DNA from: an uncultured Chlorobiota bacterium
GTDB taxonomy: Bacteria; Bacteroidota; Bacteroidia; Bacteroidales; JAADGE01
Direction: 5' to 3'
Assembly (NCBI GenBank): GCA_947311265.1
Contig: CAMZKQ010000229.1
Coordinates: 1 to 10,414 of the forward strand
Length of the DNA: 10,414 bases
Shown: one piece after another, positions 1 to 7,038 of the stretch
Position numbering within the stretch: position 1 is the first letter of the stretch
Layout: every line of letters starts with the position of its first letter
Made by a program: the position numbers and the translations under genes
The notes under the pieces: model-generated
The model's database searches: none
Seen by the model: the letters and a program-made list of their open reading frames with translations, nothing else
Told to the model about the DNA's origin: nothing

Positions 1-404
1 CCTTTGGCTGTCTTGTATTTTGCCCAATCAAATAAACTCAAACATAAGGTTATTGTGCTGGAATCTAACAAGAAAATTTTTGATTTTATTCTGAACTTTT
101 TTTGCTTAAACTTCGCCTGCTGTCCTAAATATTTTGAGAGCTCATAATAGTAATCTCTAAATAATGTCCAATCACGTCGTTTATTCTGATAGCTTATACT
201 TGATTTTGATGGGGCTTTAATTACGCCAAGATGATTTAAGTTGCCTGTTGCACTTCGTAAACCATTACTAATGTCTCGAACTGATTTGCTGTTTGCAAAT
301 TGTCCAAAAAGCATTGAAATTAAATGTGTCCAAGAATTAAATCCTTTTTGATGTTTATCGGTTTGTTTTGGTTCAACCTCAAAGTTAATTATTTTGAGGA
401 AAAA
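1..404 (-). pseudogene. IS4-type (DUF4372) transposase, N-terminal part, left-edge partial, no intact start
   Basis: Reading the minus strand from 404 to the left edge gives 134 uninterrupted codons that resemble the N-terminal third of IS4-type DDE transposases with a DUF4372 domain. Visible motifs are TDKHQKGFNSWTHLISMLF at about residues 15-33, SVRDISNGLRSATGNLNHLG at 41-60, KRRDW at 65-69, and IFLLDSSTITLCLSLFDWAKY at the end. Asp114 of LLDSST would be the first catalytic Asp of the DDE triad; the other two lie off the window. The frame is closed upstream by TAA at 405-407 and has no ATG before the conserved region. Roughly 10 or more N-terminal residues expected for the family are missing. 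An IFPQ-like fragment in another frame just upstream could mean a frameshift. The element is therefore probably dead or 5'-truncated, but the C-terminal half and the inverted repeats cannot be judged here. Family assignment is firm; pseudogene status is inferred. Confidence 0.8.
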
Positions 405-491
405 TTACCCTTTCTTTTTTACTTGTTAAAAAAACGTTTAGGACGCTATTGGATTTAAGATAAAAAACTGCAAGAATCTTAAATACTTTTA

Positions 492-499
492 TACCTTTG
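492..499 (+). promoter_or_regulatory. Candidate Bacteroidota -7 box (TACCTTTG) upstream of the sensor-gene remnant
   Basis: TACCTTTG matches the Bacteroidota -7 consensus TAnnTTTG and lies 49 bases upstream of the ATG at 549. No convincing -33 TTTG is visible at the usual spacing, so the call rests on one box and the position. It lies in the 405-548 stretch between the divergent transposase and sensor remnants, which otherwise shows only AT-rich sequence. Confidence 0.35.
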
Positions 500-548
500 G
501 CTGCATTTTTGTACTTATTCAAAACTAAAAAAAACTTTTAAATTTCAG

Positions 549-713
549 ATGCAAAAGCACCTCCTTTTCATACTCACAATACTAATAAGTTACGGCAGTT
601 TTGCCCAAGAGTTCTCATTTAAGAACTACTCTGGCAACGGCAGCCCGGGAGGTGTATTTGTTTTAGATACTTACCAAGACTCAAAAGGTTTTATTTGGTT
701 TGCACACTATTGA
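549..713 (+). pseudogene. N-terminal remnant of a two-component-regulator-propeller sensor (signal peptide + first blade)
   Basis: An ATG at 549 opens 54 codons ending at TGA 711-713. Residues 1-20 form a signal peptide (MQK, a hydrophobic stretch, then SFA before a probable cleavage ahead of Gln20). The following text, about residues 22-53, contains FKNYS, a GG-V pair and QDSKGFIWFA. That is the typical first blade of periplasmic Reg_prop sensors, which normally read FKNYS..(G)LP...VY...QDSKG-IWFAT-NG. Such proteins usually have several hundred to over a thousand residues and end in a histidine-kinase, SpoIIE or DNA-binding output domain. Here the similarity stops inside the IWFA motif and a stop follows two codons later. 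The next sequence, in the +1 frame, is the end of a SpoIIE phosphatase domain (700-945). I read the two pieces as the ends of one gene with an internal deletion. Confidence 0.7.
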
Positions 714-945
714 GCTTAAAAAAGGGGATACATTCTACGCCTTTTCTGATGGCTATGTGGATCAATTTGGAGGCACAAAAAACAGAACTGAAAAATTCAT
801 GACCAAGCGTTTTAAAGAGCTACTACTCTCTAATGCAGAAAAACCAATGGCAGAGCAAAAGCTAGCGTTAGACGAAAATTTCATTAATTGGAAAGGCAAT
901 GGCTTGCAAATTGATGATATTCTTGTAGTTGGGATAAAAGCATAA
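700..945 (+). pseudogene. C-terminal remnant of a SpoIIE/PP2C-type phosphatase domain
   Basis: Reading from a nominal TTG at 700 gives 81 codons ending at 945. The text matches the end of SpoIIE-family Ser/Thr phosphatase domains: IELKKGDTFYAFSDGYVDQFGG at residues 4-25 carries the metal-binding Asp of the SDG motif, and QIDDILVVGIKA at the C-terminus carries the last Asp of the domain. The front half of the phosphatase fold and everything before it are absent, so the fragment should be inactive. The TTG is probably not a real start. The frame overlaps the end of the propeller remnant by 14 bases, as expected of a deletion junction. In Bacteroidota, propeller sensors ending in SpoIIE domains are common, so both pieces fit one ancestral gene. 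An independent small gene is possible but unlikely. Confidence 0.72.
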
Positions 946-988
946 TACGGCTTACTTTTTCTATTAAAAACAGAGAAGTCGCACATTA

Positions 989-1996
989 CTACTTACCCTT
1001 CTTCTTCTTCCTTTTCTTCTCATAGATAACTGTTTTCCCTAAATCGAAGGCAGAAAAACGCACATACCTTTTAGGATTTTCTCGCATATCTCTCAGTAAC
1101 CTATTCAAATTATAAGATGAGTTTTCAAGATTTTGATATAAAGTATCGTTATGGATTAGCATACCCATTGAGCCTTCACCAGCATTAATTTTATCTGTAA
1201 TTTTCTGTATATCGGCCACAGCCTTTTCTGTATTTTTAATTACCGAAATAAAATCGGCTTTTGCCAAAGTATCGCTAAAATTAGATAAATTCTGAATTGT
1301 ATTCGTAATCTGTACGTTATTGTTCTCCACATTTTCAACAATTGATGCCGTACTTGCCATAATCCTGGCAAGGGTACTTTTTTCGGCTTCCATAATTGTA
1401 TCAAGTGTAAAGGTAGTGTGTTCCAGTGTCTTAAGCGAAATACGAACACTCTTAAAACTATTCGATAGGTTTTTTCGCATATTGGTATCGAAAATAGCAC
1501 GCATTGCAGTAAGTACTGTATCAAAAGAGCTAATCATCTCTTCGGCTTTCTTTTTTAACGGTAATATCTGCATATTTACCTCATCTTTAAAACTGCTTTC
1601 AATTGAGGAAATTAATGTATCGCCAGAATTGAGTTTAGCATGATTTTGAGAAAAATCTTGAATAATCCGCACGCCTTTAGAGCCCATTAAATCGACACTA
1701 AAGATTTCCGCCTTGGCATCGGCATAAATGGGGTATTGCTCCAAAATTAAAAACTCTAGAATTAGTTTTCCTGAATTATCTGGCTTAAAATGGATTTTTG
1801 AAACTTGCCCAATTTTAAAGCCATTGAGCATAACAGGGCTCGAAACCCTTAGCCCCTCAATGCGTTGATATTCGCCATAAAATTTATTATCTTTTTTAAA
1901 GATATTATCCCCTTTTAGGAAATTAATTCCCCAAACAAGTAAAAATATAGCCAAAAGCACAAGTGCTCCTGTAAGTATTAATCGTCTTTTTTCCAT
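989..1996 (-). CDS. MCE/MlaD-family protein (lipid-transport substrate-binding subunit)
   Basis: A 335-residue protein starts at an ATG one base after the stop of the upstream amidase gene. Residues 7-25 form a single membrane anchor (LILTGALVLLAIFLLVWGI). Residues about 38-115 are an MCE domain, with the typical Y..I.GL..SSPVMLNGFKIGQV stretch and VDLMGSKGVRI. A long helical region (about 150-270) follows and would form a periplasmic stalk or coiled coil. The end contains NPKRYVRFSAF, conserved in Bacteroidota homologues, and a very basic tail of KKRKKKKGK. MCE proteins bind lipid in the periplasm and work with an MlaE-type permease and MlaF-type ATPase to move phospholipids between membranes; neither partner lies in this window. 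The order amidase then MCE gene is a common Bacteroidota pairing. The exact lipid and direction of transport cannot be seen. Confidence 0.92.
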   Translation of the reverse strand: MEKRRLILTGALVLLAIFLLVWGINFLKGDNIFKKDNKFYGEYQRIEGLRVSSPVMLNGFKIGQVSKIHFKPDNSGKLILEFLILEQYPIYADAKAEIFSVDLMGSKGVRIIQDFSQNHAKLNSGDTLISSIESSFKDEVNMQILPLKKKAEEMISSFDTVLTAMRAIFDTNMRKNLSNSFKSVRISLKTLEHTTFTLDTIMEAEKSTLARIMASTASIVENVENNNVQITNTIQNLSNFSDTLAKADFISVIKNTEKAVADIQKITDKINAGEGSMGMLIHNDTLYQNLENSSYNLNRLLRDMRENPKRYVRFSAFDLGKTVIYEKKRKKKKGK

Positions 1997-1997
1997 T

Positions 1998-3113
1998 TTA
2001 TTTCTTTTTCTTTCTTAAAATTGCAAGTGCCTGTTTTACAGGGATTTTTTTCCCTTTTTTAAACGCCACCACATAAGCGTCGGGTACTTTTTTTCGTACT
2101 TTTTTCTGAATTTCAAGAATGGCCTCAAAATCCGAAGTTTTCCCGGTGGTATATCTGTAGCGATTTTTGTAAAAGTATTCATTTATATCCTTAAAACCAT
2201 AAAAATTACGAGGCGTTTTTTTTATTTTGTTAGGCGAAGCTGCAATTTGCACTTTAAATACGATAGATTTATCAATCCTTAGCGTGCTAGTCGTTGGAGG
2301 GGTCTGCCCTGCTTTTCCGCCATTTTGATGAAAAGTGCCTCCACTCTCAACCTTTTTTTTGTAGCCCTTAAATGCACGGTAAATGGCCGAAGCAATTATT
2401 GATTGCCCATAATCGCTAGAGAGGTATTGGCGTTCTTCTGTGTTTGAGATAAAGCCTGTTTCTACCAATACCGCTGGCATTGTGCAGTTCCATAACACCA
2501 TTAATTCGGCTTGCCTTACCCCCCTATTTTTGCGAGATGCCCGTTTTTCAAATTGATTTTGAATGGCATAGGCAATCGACAAACTTTGCTCTAAAAAAGC
2601 CGTTTGGTACAAGGAAAATATGATGTCCGTTTCTTCGGAATTGGGGTCGAATCCTTTGTATTTTTTTTTGTAATTTTTTTCGGTAAGAATTACCGAATTT
2701 TCAAGTTTGGATACTTCAAGATTTTCTTTGGCCTTATCCAGCCCCATTACAAAACAGGACGTGCCTTTGGCTTTCTTACTTTTGCTCGAATTAACATGAA
2801 TGGAAATAAAAAGGTCGGCTTTATTTTGGTTGGCAATTTCGGAGCGGCGGTAGAGTTCTATAAACTTATCTGTTTTTCGGGTGTAAATTATTTTTACCCC
2901 TTTGATGTTTTGTTTTATGTACTTTCCTAGTTTCAAGGCTATTGCAAGTGTAATGTTCTTCTCTTTGTATTTTCCATGATTGGCACCCGGGTCTTTGCCA
3001 CCATGCCCAGCATCAATAACTACTGTTTTTATTTTTTGCTTTTGTGCTTGTAAATCATTATGTAGTAACAGGCTAGAGAATAAAATACTAGTTATTATAA
3101 GGTGTATTTTCAT
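1998..3113 (-). CDS. Secreted N-acetylmuramoyl-L-alanine amidase (Amidase_3) with SPOR-like C-terminus
   Basis: A 371-residue protein with a signal peptide (residues 1-23, probable cut after LQA before Gln24). Residues 29-250 form an Amidase_3 domain. Zn ligands are His37 (VVIDAGHGGKDPGA), Glu51 (EKNITLAIA) and His106 (ADLFISIHVNSS); the catalytic Glu is Glu218 in VLVETGFISN. It should cleave the MurNAc-L-alanine bond of peptidoglycan during cell separation or wall remodelling. A linker of about 30 residues rich in Gly, Thr and Pro leads to a C-terminal module (about 284-366) starting VFKVQIAAS and containing YRYTTGKT and PDAYVVAFKKGKKIP. That pattern is typical of SPOR-like modules in Bacteroidota amidases, which bind denuded septal glycan. 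The protein ends RKKKK. The ATG at 3113 places the signal peptide correctly. The downstream MCE gene is 1 base away, so the two are co-transcribed. All catalytic residues are present. Confidence 0.95.
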   Translation of the reverse strand: MKIHLIITSILFSSLLLHNDLQAQKQKIKTVVIDAGHGGKDPGANHGKYKEKNITLAIALKLGKYIKQNIKGVKIIYTRKTDKFIELYRRSEIANQNKADLFISIHVNSSKSKKAKGTSCFVMGLDKAKENLEVSKLENSVILTEKNYKKKYKGFDPNSEETDIIFSLYQTAFLEQSLSIAYAIQNQFEKRASRKNRGVRQAELMVLWNCTMPAVLVETGFISNTEERQYLSSDYGQSIIASAIYRAFKGYKKKVESGGTFHQNGGKAGQTPPTTSTLRIDKSIVFKVQIAASPNKIKKTPRNFYGFKDINEYFYKNRYRYTTGKTSDFEAILEIQKKVRKKVPDAYVVAFKKGKKIPVKQALAILRKKKK

Positions 3114-3151
3114 TGTGCATAGGTTTAAAAGTTCAATATATTAGGCAATAC

Positions 3152-5329
3152 TTAGATAATGAGCAGACCTGCATCTCGCAACTTCTCCATTTGATTAGAA
3201 CTCCAAAAATCGTTAAAATAGTTAAAAAAAGTTTCATAACTAGCTTTTATTTCTGAAAAACGCATCGAATGCCCTTTTTGGGCATTAATATTTGCCAAAA
3301 TATTAAGCAACCAATCTGCTTTTTCGGCAAGCAAAATAACTTCAAAAGAATAAGCTGGGAAATGAAACGTTAAATTCGTTTTTTTTACTAAACTGTGTTT
3401 TGTTATATTTATAACCTCTGGCATTTCTCCTAGCCAGACTACTTTTGAACTCGGTTTTACTGGCAAATTGTCTTGCTGGGCAATACTTTGTTCTATTAAA
3501 TTATGTTTAATTGTCGTTTTAGGGATTTTAAAATCAAACCAATCTTGCAAAGGGAAGTCAAAGCAGCTGCCGTGCATAAAATTGAGTAAAGATTTTTTTA
3601 AGCCGAAGTTGAATTTTTCATGCTTGATGTTTGTTTTATCAGTAAACTGTACGTCGTTATTGGCAAACGTTATGGGCGAATAATTAGGTGTAATATTGTA
3701 GCTTTCAGGCTTTTGCCCGATAGGGCTATGTGCCGTTAAGGCAAATTGATGCCAAAAGCCAGAGCGTACAATCCCGGCCTTGAAAATTTGCCGAACAACC
3801 TCCAAGCTATCTATTGTTTCCTGCACGGTTTCCGTTGGGAAGCCATACATAAGGTAGGCATGTACCATAATGCCTGCATCAGTAAAATTGGCCGTAACCC
3901 GTGCTACCTGCTCAATGGTAACACCTTTGTTTATTAGCTTTAAGAGCCTTTTGGAGGCCACCTCTAAACCACCAGAAACGGCAATGCAGCCAGAGGCTTT
4001 TAACAACAAGCAAAAGTCTTCTGAAAAAGCCTTTTCAAAGCGTACATTAGTCCACCAAGTAACCACCAGTTGGCGGCTTATTATTTCCAGAGCTACCGAT
4101 TTCATTAAAGCGGGCGGTGCCGCTTCATCAACAAAATGAAAGCCCCGCTCGCCAGTTTGCTCAATTAGTTCTTCCATTCTATCCACCAAAAGTACCGCTT
4201 TTGCCGGCTGATAATGCCCAATATAATTTAGCGTTCCATCGCAAAAAGTACATTTTGCCCAGTAGCAACCGTGTGCCATCGTTAGCTTGTTCCACCGCCC
4301 ATCGCTCCAAAGGCTGTGCATCGGGTTGGTAATTTCGATGACCGAAATGTATTTATCCAGCGGCAAGCCTGAATAGTCGGGCGTGCCTATTTCTGCGTGT
4401 TTATAATCTTTTAGTTTTGATGTGTTTGAATAGTGTACCACCCCATCTTTTAGTAAAAAAGTACGTTTTAAGTCTAAATTTGCATTATTTATTATATTTT
4501 GATATAATAATTCGATCGGCAATTCGCCATCGTCTAGCGTAATATAATCGAAAAACTCGAATACTCTAGCATCAGAAACCGAACGCAGTTCGGTATTGGG
4601 GAAGCCCCCACCGAGTGCAATTTTTATTTTAGGATATTGCTTTTTTAGGTATTGAGCCAGTTTAAAAGCACTGTATAAATTACCCGGAAATGGTACAGAA
4701 AAGCAGATTAATTGAGGTTGGTTTTTATTTATTCTACTTGCCAAAATTTTGATGGCAACCTTATCAATAAAAGTGTTTTTTGTATTTAGATTTTGATAAA
4801 TATTATCAAAGCTATTTGCACTTCTGCCTAGCTTTTCGGCATATCTACTGAACCCAAAATTGGTATCAACACAGTCCACAATAAAATCGGATAAATCCTC
4901 TAAAAAAAGAGTGGCTAAGTGTTTTGCTTTGTCCTGAAACCCCATTTCTCCAAAAGCCCAATCTTCGTCATCTAGTTGATTAAAGCGGCTGGCTTGTGGT
5001 AAAAAGTTGGGCGTACAAATTAGCCTTGCTAGGTTTTGATTTTTGCCTTGCAAAAAAAGAATTATATCATCAATAAGCCTAATGTAATGCCCCTTTAAGG
5101 CAAAAATAAATGTTGAGTTTTCTGATATTATTTTATTATTATTGTGGGCAAAGGCAAACATATCTTCTAAGCCTTTTTTAGAAAAAAGTGCTAAAATAGT
5201 ATCTATGCCTAAATCCATTTGGGAGGCATGGATATTTTTTGTTTTCAAAAAACCTTTAAGGTAGGGCGTGGCAGGGTAGGGGGTATTGAGTTGGGTAAAT
5301 GGGGGGGTTATTAAAAGTATTTTGTTCAA
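3152..5329 (-). CDS. Radical SAM protein with probable cobalamin-binding N-terminal domain, function unknown
   Basis: A 725-residue protein. The start is TTG at 5327-5329, chosen because MNKILLITPPF is the usual beginning of this family. Residues 1-40 (ITPPFTQLNTPYPATPYLKGFL) and 205-270 (ICFSVPFP, then ALGGGFPNTELR) look like the split Rossmann-type B12-binding domain of B12-radical SAM enzymes. No DxHxxG motif is visible, so any cobalamin would bind without that His ligand. The radical SAM core spans about 345-560. The 4Fe-4S cysteines are Cys355, Cys360 and Cys363 in AHGCYWAKCTFCDG, a CX4CX2C spacing instead of the classical CX3CX2C. FHFVDEAAPP (397-406), SGGLE (452-456) and YLMYGFPTET (492-501) are further core motifs. 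The last 150 residues resemble nothing I recognise. Such enzymes often methylate unactivated carbons, but the substrate is unknown. The amidase gene follows after 38 bases, so read-through is plausible. A run of seven G bases (5301-5307) lies at codons 8-10. Confidence 0.88.
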   Translation of the reverse strand: MNKILLITPPFTQLNTPYPATPYLKGFLKTKNIHASQMDLGIDTILALFSKKGLEDMFAFAHNNNKIISENSTFIFALKGHYIRLIDDIILFLQGKNQNLARLICTPNFLPQASRFNQLDDEDWAFGEMGFQDKAKHLATLFLEDLSDFIVDCVDTNFGFSRYAEKLGRSANSFDNIYQNLNTKNTFIDKVAIKILASRINKNQPQLICFSVPFPGNLYSAFKLAQYLKKQYPKIKIALGGGFPNTELRSVSDARVFEFFDYITLDDGELPIELLYQNIINNANLDLKRTFLLKDGVVHYSNTSKLKDYKHAEIGTPDYSGLPLDKYISVIEITNPMHSLWSDGRWNKLTMAHGCYWAKCTFCDGTLNYIGHYQPAKAVLLVDRMEELIEQTGERGFHFVDEAAPPALMKSVALEIISRQLVVTWWTNVRFEKAFSEDFCLLLKASGCIAVSGGLEVASKRLLKLINKGVTIEQVARVTANFTDAGIMVHAYLMYGFPTETVQETIDSLEVVRQIFKAGIVRSGFWHQFALTAHSPIGQKPESYNITPNYSPITFANNDVQFTDKTNIKHEKFNFGLKKSLLNFMHGSCFDFPLQDWFDFKIPKTTIKHNLIEQSIAQQDNLPVKPSSKVVWLGEMPEVINITKHSLVKKTNLTFHFPAYSFEVILLAEKADWLLNILANINAQKGHSMRFSEIKASYETFFNYFNDFWSSNQMEKLRDAGLLII

Positions 5330-5487
5330 AAGCTAAGGTTTAGAATTGAGTTTTGCCGTATTGTTTTTTGTAAAAATGTTATTTTTATTTGTTTTGAGAA
5401 AAAAAAGTGTAATGATTTTATAATCTAGGTTAAAATTTTTCCAAAATTTATACTTTTGTTTAGCTTTGTCTATTCAAATAAATAAAA
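5330..5487. other. Divergent intergenic region between radical SAM gene and permease gene
   Basis: This 158-base, very AT-rich stretch separates two genes transcribed away from each other, so it should hold promoters for both. On the plus strand a TAnnTTTG match is at 5451-5458. On the minus strand I find no clean TAnnTTTG; the nearest is TAGCTTTTG (5336-5328), which has one base too many. No long hairpin, riboswitch or operator repeat is apparent. Confidence 0.6.
5451..5458 (+). promoter_or_regulatory. Candidate Bacteroidota -7 box (TACTTTTG) for the permease/glycosyltransferase genes
   Basis: TACTTTTG matches TAnnTTTG and ends 29 bases before the TTG start at 5488 (44 before the alternative GTG at 5503). 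It is the only good match in the intergenic region and is correctly oriented. A -33 TTTG is not evident at the expected distance, so this is a single-box prediction. Confidence 0.42.
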
Positions 5488-7038
5488 TTGAAGCGAAGCT
5501 TAGTGAAAAAAATACATCAACTTATATTAAAATCGTATGTTGGGCCTTTTGTTGTTACTTTTTTCATCTCCACATTTATATTGCTGATGCAATTTTTGTG
5601 GAAATGGATAGAAGATTTTGTGGGCAAAGGGCTAGATTGGTTTGTCATTGTTAAAATTCTTTTTTATGCTTCTGCCAACCTTGTGCCTATGGCATTGCCC
5701 TTGGCAGTATTATTGGCCTCGGTAATGACCTTTGGTAACATGGGCGAGCATTACGAACTTACTGCCCTGAAAGCGGCAGGTATTTCCTTGCAGAAAATAA
5801 TGCGGTCGGTGGTTATTTTTACGATATTTATAAGCATCGGGGCTTTTTTCTTTTCTAATAATGCCTTGCCATATACGAACTTAAAAATGGCCACCCTCCT
5901 TTTCGACATTACCCACAAACGCCCTGAACTGAACATAAAACAAGGCGTTTTTAATAATGATATTGAAGGCTATAGCATAAAAATTGCCCATAAAAGCAAA
6001 ACCTCTGAAATGATGTATGATTTCATGATTTATAACCATACTTCCCGGCAGGGTAATCCAGATGTTGTACTGGCAGATTCTGGCACAATTCGCCTGACCA
6101 AGGACAGAGAGAATATGATTATAACCCTCTATAATGGAGAGTCTTACGTGGAAATGAAGGACAAAAAAAGGCGGCGAGATAAAGAACACCCCCACCGGCA
6201 AGATAAGTTTGATAAACAGACTATTATTTTTGAACTAAAAGGCTTCGACCTTAAAGAAACTGATGATGGTTTATTTAAAAATAATTATCAAATGCTCAAC
6301 GTTTCGCAGTTGCTACATGCCATCGACTCGCTGGATAGTGTAATCGTATTAAGAGTTGATAAGCAGGCGATAAATATGATAAATGGCAGCTATTTTAGGT
6401 TCGATAAAAGGGTCAATAAAAAAGATTCGGCAGCAGTAAGGAAAGATTCGCTAATGAAATTGACCAAGGGAGAAGATTTACCAATTGTGCTTGATTTTGA
6501 TAAAATTAAGAAAATTCAAGGCAGTCATAAACGAAAAAAAGCACTGAAAACAGCCATTGCACATGCCGAACGAGCCGCAGCAAGAGCTGCTTCCTCAACA
6601 AAAGATATTTTTGAAAAAGGGAAATGGAAACGAAAGCACCAATTGGCTTTGTTCTCAAAATTTACACTTTCTGTGGCCTGCCTTATTTTCTTTTTGATAG
6701 GTGCACCGCTAGGAGCAATTATCCGCAAAGGCGGGTTTGGTATGCCATTTTTAGTGTCGGCTATCCTGTTTATTTTTTATTATATGATTATGATGACTGG
6801 AGAAAAATTTGTTCGAGAAGGCATATTGCCCGCCTATATAGGCTCTTGGATGGCAACAGGAGCATTGCTTCCGCTAGGTGTATTCCTTACCTACAAAGCC
6901 ACCACCGACTCGGCTTTGCTAGATACCGATGCTTATGTAAATGCCATTAAAAAATTCTTCGGTAAAATAAAAAAGATGCCTATATTAAAACGCTTTTTTA
7001 CACCAGAAATCAATGAATATACTGCAAATAACAAATAA
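5488..7038 (+). CDS. LptF/LptG (YjgP/YjgQ) family permease, LPS export
   Basis: A 516-residue inner-membrane protein of the YjgP/YjgQ family. In Gram-negatives this family forms the membrane part of the LptB2FG transporter that extracts LPS from the inner membrane. Predicted membrane helices are near residues 18-37, 52-82, 106-124, 388-411, 420-437 and 450-468, with a large periplasmic region (about 130-385) between helices 3 and 4, as in the beta-jellyroll of LptF/G. Family motifs include LPLAVLLASVMTFGNMGEHYELTALKAAGIS (65-95, including the cytoplasmic coupling region) and GAPLGAIIRKGGFGMP (405-420). The periplasmic region has basic patches at 224-240 and 347-386, the latter mixed with an Ala-rich helix. 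The start is TTG at 5488 (MKRSLVKKIHQL); a GTG at 5503, giving MKKIHQLILKS, fits many homologues as well or better. The 3' end overlaps the next gene by 26 bases. I cannot tell LptF from LptG by sequence alone. Confidence 0.93.
   Translation: MKRSLVKKIHQLILKSYVGPFVVTFFISTFILLMQFLWKWIEDFVGKGLDWFVIVKILFYASANLVPMALPLAVLLASVMTFGNMGEHYELTALKAAGISLQKIMRSVVIFTIFISIGAFFFSNNALPYTNLKMATLLFDITHKRPELNIKQGVFNNDIEGYSIKIAHKSKTSEMMYDFMIYNHTSRQGNPDVVLADSGTIRLTKDRENMIITLYNGESYVEMKDKKRRRDKEHPHRQDKFDKQTIIFELKGFDLKETDDGLFKNNYQMLNVSQLLHAIDSLDSVIVLRVDKQAINMINGSYFRFDKRVNKKDSAAVRKDSLMKLTKGEDLPIVLDFDKIKKIQGSHKRKKALKTAIAHAERAAARAASSTKDIFEKGKWKRKHQLALFSKFTLSVACLIFFLIGAPLGAIIRKGGFGMPFLVSAILFIFYYMIMMTGEKFVREGILPAYIGSWMATGALLPLGVFLTYKATTDSALLDTDAYVNAIKKFFGKIKKMPILKRFFTPEINEYTANNK

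Noticed and set aside
1..503. The 10-mer CCTTTGGCTG occurs at 1-10 and 494-503, suggesting a direct repeat flanking the IS
   Set aside because: The first copy lies inside conserved transposase coding sequence (Thr-Ala-Lys-Gly codons), so it cannot be a target duplication; a single 10-mer match in 500 bases is not rare enough.
938..960. Possible terminator (AAGC...GCTT then five T) after the phosphatase remnant
   Set aside because: The stem is only four base pairs with an eight-base loop, too weak to support.
1320..1643. A 107-codon plus-strand frame antisense to the MCE gene
   Set aside because: The minus-strand MCE protein is well supported; the antisense translation shows no domain or promoter.
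2604..2930. A 108-codon plus-strand frame antisense to the amidase gene
   Set aside because: Phe-rich mirror of Lys-rich amidase codons; the amidase domain on the other strand is clear.
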